Shown here: positions 23,641-25,657 of the stretch, piece by piece | How positions within the stretch are numbered: the first letter of the stretch is position 1 | Layout: every line of letters starts with the position of its first letter | Origin: Dongia_B sp035539215 | GTDB lineage: Bacteria > Pseudomonadota > Alphaproteobacteria > Dongiales > Dongiaceae | Direction of reading: 5' to 3' | Length of the DNA stretch: 25,657 nucleotides | NCBI GenBank assembly: GCA_035539215.1 | Contig: DATLIX010000023.1 | Span: 1 to 25,657, forward strand | The notes under the pieces: generated by a model | Told to the model about the DNA's origin: nothing | Database searches by the model: none | Seen by the model: the letters and a program-made list of their open reading frames with translations, nothing else | Program-made: the position numbers and the translations under genes

Positions 23641-25572
23641 TCACAATTTCGTGCCGATCAAGTACCAGCTGACCAGCACAACGACACCGATCAACATGGC
23701 AAAGGCATAGTGGTACACATATCCGGTCTGCAGCTTGCTGGCGCGCTTGGCGATCGCCAGCGTCGCCGAGGCGATGCCATCCGGACCGCAGCCATCGATG
23801 ACGGCGCCGTCGCCACCCTTCCACAGGCCGAAGCCGAGCGCCTTGGCGCTCCGGACGAAGACGAGGTCATAAAGCTCATCGAACATCCATTTGCGGAAGA
23901 CGAAGGTGTAGATGCCGCCGAAGGCCCTGGCGATCGATCCGGCCACGCCCGGCTTCCGGATATAAGCGACATACGCAAGCGCAATGCCGGCGATACCCAT
24001 AACCAGCGGCAGCAGCTTGACCCATTCATCGACCTGCTCGGCCTTCTCCAGGATATCGTTCTCCGGACCGTAGAAGATCGCGGAGCCGAAGAATTCGTGG
24101 GCGTGACCGCCGACGAAGTAGTGAACGAAGAGAATGCCCGAGAAGATCGCGCCGGCAGCCAGCACGAACAGCGGCACCAGCATGTCCCAGGGGCTTTCAT
24201 GCACGTGATGCAAGGTCTCGTGATCGCAGCGCGGCTTGCCATGGAAGGTCATGAACAGCAGGCGCCAGGAATAGAAGGCCGTCATGAAGGCGGCGGCGAT
24301 ACCCAGCCAGAAAGCGTAGTGACCGACGACACTGCCCGAAGCGAAAGCCGATTCCAGGATCGAATCCTTGGAATAGAAGCCGGCGAAGATCGGGATTCCG
24401 GCCAGGGCCAGGTTGCCGATCCACATCAGCACATAGGTGGTGGGAATGAGCTTGTAGATGCCGCCCATCTTGCGCATGTCCTGCTCACCCGACATGGCGT
24501 GGATGACCGAGCCGGACCCCAGGAACAGCAGCGCCTTGAAGAAGGCATGGGTGAAAAGATGGAACATCGCCGCGCCGTAGGCGCCAACACCGGCCGCGAA
24601 GAACATGTAGCCGAGCTGCGAGCAGGTCGAATAGGCGATGACGCGCTTGATGTCGAATTGCGTCAGCCCGATGGTCGCGGCGAAGAAGGCGGTGCTGGCA
24701 CCGACCACGGCGACGACGTCGCGCGCTGCCGGGGCATATTCGAACATCGGCGACAGGCGGCAGACCATGAAGACACCCGCGGTCACCATGGTGGCGGCAT
24801 GAATGAGCGCCGAAACCGGGGTCGGGCCTTCCATGGCATCCGGCAGCCAGGTATGCAGGCCGAGCTGTGCCGACTTGCCCATCGCGCCGACGAAAAGCAG
24901 CAGGCAGAGCGTCGTCAGGATATCGACGTTCCAGCTGAGGAAATGGAAGCTGTGGCCGACCTGGCCCGGCGTCGCCGCGAAGACGGTGTTGAAGTCGACC
25001 GAACCGAAGATCATGAAGACGCCCATGATGCCGAGCGCAAAGCCGAAATCGCCGACACGATTGACGACGAAGGCCTTGATGGCGGCGGCATTAGCGCTGG
25101 GCCGGTCGAACCAGAAGCCGATCAGCAGGTAGGAGCTGAGGCCCACCCCTTCCCAGCCGAAGAACATCTGCATGAAGTTATCGGCCGTCACCAGCATCAG
25201 CATGCAGAAGGTGAACAGGCTGAGATAGGCCATGAAGCGCGGCACCGACTTGTCGTGGTGCATGTAGCCGATCGAATAGACATGCACCATGGCCGAAACC
25301 GTGGTCACGACGATCAGCATGACCGCCGTCAGCTGGTCGATGCGCAGGGCCCAGTTGGCCTTGAAGTTGCCGGTCGCAAACCAGGTGAAGAGCTGCACCG
25401 TGCGCGGATGATTGGCGAAGGTGACGTCGCAGAAAACGATCCAGGCGATGACGCAGGTGATCAGCATCAGGCCGGAGGTGATCCACTGCGCCGCCAGATC
25501 GCCGATCCGGCGATTGCCGAAACCGGCAATCAGCGCGCCAAGGAGAGGCAGGGCGACAATCGCGACTTCCAT
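23641..25572 (-). CDS. nuoL: NADH-quinone oxidoreductase subunit L
   Basis: NuoL is the distal antiporter-like subunit of complex I and carries the long lateral helix that ties the membrane arm together. The 643-residue protein has E141 in FFGWEGVGLSSYLLIGFWF, D175 in NRVGDFGF, K233 in GAMGKSAQLGLHTWLPDA, and the TPVSALIHAATMVTAG stretch at 251-266. The C-terminal 100 residues contain the amphipathic connecting region and a final helix. I start at the ATG at 25572; a TTG three codons earlier overlaps the nuoK stop and adds nothing conserved. The gap to nuoK is 5 bases. Confidence 0.97.
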   Translation of the reverse strand: MEVAIVALPLLGALIAGFGNRRIGDLAAQWITSGLMLITCVIAWIVFCDVTFANHPRTVQLFTWFATGNFKANWALRIDQLTAVMLIVVTTVSAMVHVYSIGYMHHDKSVPRFMAYLSLFTFCMLMLVTADNFMQMFFGWEGVGLSSYLLIGFWFDRPSANAAAIKAFVVNRVGDFGFALGIMGVFMIFGSVDFNTVFAATPGQVGHSFHFLSWNVDILTTLCLLLFVGAMGKSAQLGLHTWLPDAMEGPTPVSALIHAATMVTAGVFMVCRLSPMFEYAPAARDVVAVVGASTAFFAATIGLTQFDIKRVIAYSTCSQLGYMFFAAGVGAYGAAMFHLFTHAFFKALLFLGSGSVIHAMSGEQDMRKMGGIYKLIPTTYVLMWIGNLALAGIPIFAGFYSKDSILESAFASGSVVGHYAFWLGIAAAFMTAFYSWRLLFMTFHGKPRCDHETLHHVHESPWDMLVPLFVLAAGAIFSGILFVHYFVGGHAHEFFGSAIFYGPENDILEKAEQVDEWVKLLPLVMGIAGIALAYVAYIRKPGVAGSIARAFGGIYTFVFRKWMFDELYDLVFVRSAKALGFGLWKGGDGAVIDGCGPDGIASATLAIAKRASKLQTGYVYHYAFAMLIGVVVLVSWYLIGTKL

Positions 25573-25577
25573 CTCGT

Positions 25578-25657
25578 TCAACCCTTCATCACATTGATGT
25601 CCTCAACCGCGATCGAGCCGCGGTTGCGGAAGTAAACCACCAGAATGGCGAGGCCGA
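25578..25657 (-). CDS. nuoK: NADH-quinone oxidoreductase subunit K (C-terminal end only)
   Basis: The last 26 codons before the stop at 25578 read through to the window edge. They give the end of a membrane helix (GLAILVVYFRNRGSIAVED) and the typical NuoK terminus INVMKG. The position directly before nuoL is the invariant nuoK-nuoL order. The rest of the gene, about 75 codons, lies outside the window. Confidence 0.9.
   Translation of the reverse strand, partial: GLAILVVYFRNRGSIAVEDINVMKG

Noticed and set aside
23633..23824. 64-codon N-terminal extension of nuoM
   Set aside because: It lies wholly within nuoL, is Arg/Cys/His-rich and unlike any NuoM; the ATG at 23632 gives the normal N-terminus.
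1..25657. Mobile elements, CRISPR arrays, phage, toxin-antitoxin or defence genes
   Set aside because: No transposase, integrase, regularly spaced repeats or recognisable defence proteins are found; nearly all coding space is taken by core genes.

Overview
This 25.7 kb window is chromosomal housekeeping DNA from an alphaproteobacterium, probably Rhodospirillales-like; the genus cannot be read from the sequence. The clues are high G+C, the gene order nuoKLMN-birA-coaX-rnj followed by proS-lolC-lolD and dnaE, the short ProS without an inserted editing domain, a BirA without a DNA-binding domain, and the block rpsB-tsf-pyrH-frr-uppS-cdsA-dxr-rseP. Every protein gene is on the minus strand, so transcription runs from high to low coordinates.

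Reading with transcription: (1) 25657-17358 holds the end of the complex I operon (nuoK partial, nuoL, nuoM, nuoN), then birA, coaX and rnj, tightly packed with gaps or overlaps of 11 bases or less. (2) 17357-16656 holds a small secreted protein of unknown function with its own apparently leaderless promoter, then a 70-bp imperfect palindrome that looks like a dispersed intergenic element. (3) 16655-13406 is proS-lolC-lolD, coupled with no gap or with overlap. (4) 13405-11281 is a self-contained phoX unit: a PhoB-type direct-repeat array, a Tat-exported PhoX-family phosphatase and an intrinsic terminator. (5) 11265-7816 is dnaE, again apparently leaderless. (6) 7815-1 is the translation and envelope block: rpsB (long structured leader), tsf, pyrH, frr, uppS, cdsA, dxr and rseP (cut by the window edge).

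The genes serve respiration, cofactor supply (biotin transfer, CoA), RNA decay, tRNA charging, lipoprotein release, replication, translation, UMP phosphorylation, undecaprenyl and phospholipid synthesis, isoprenoids and envelope stress proteolysis. I see no mobile element, CRISPR array, tRNA or rRNA. No new multi-gene system is apparent. The most interesting signals are regulatory: a well-phased Pho box, two genes with the same -10 element placed six bases before the ATG, the long palindrome, and strong hairpins in the rpsB, tsf and pyrH leaders.
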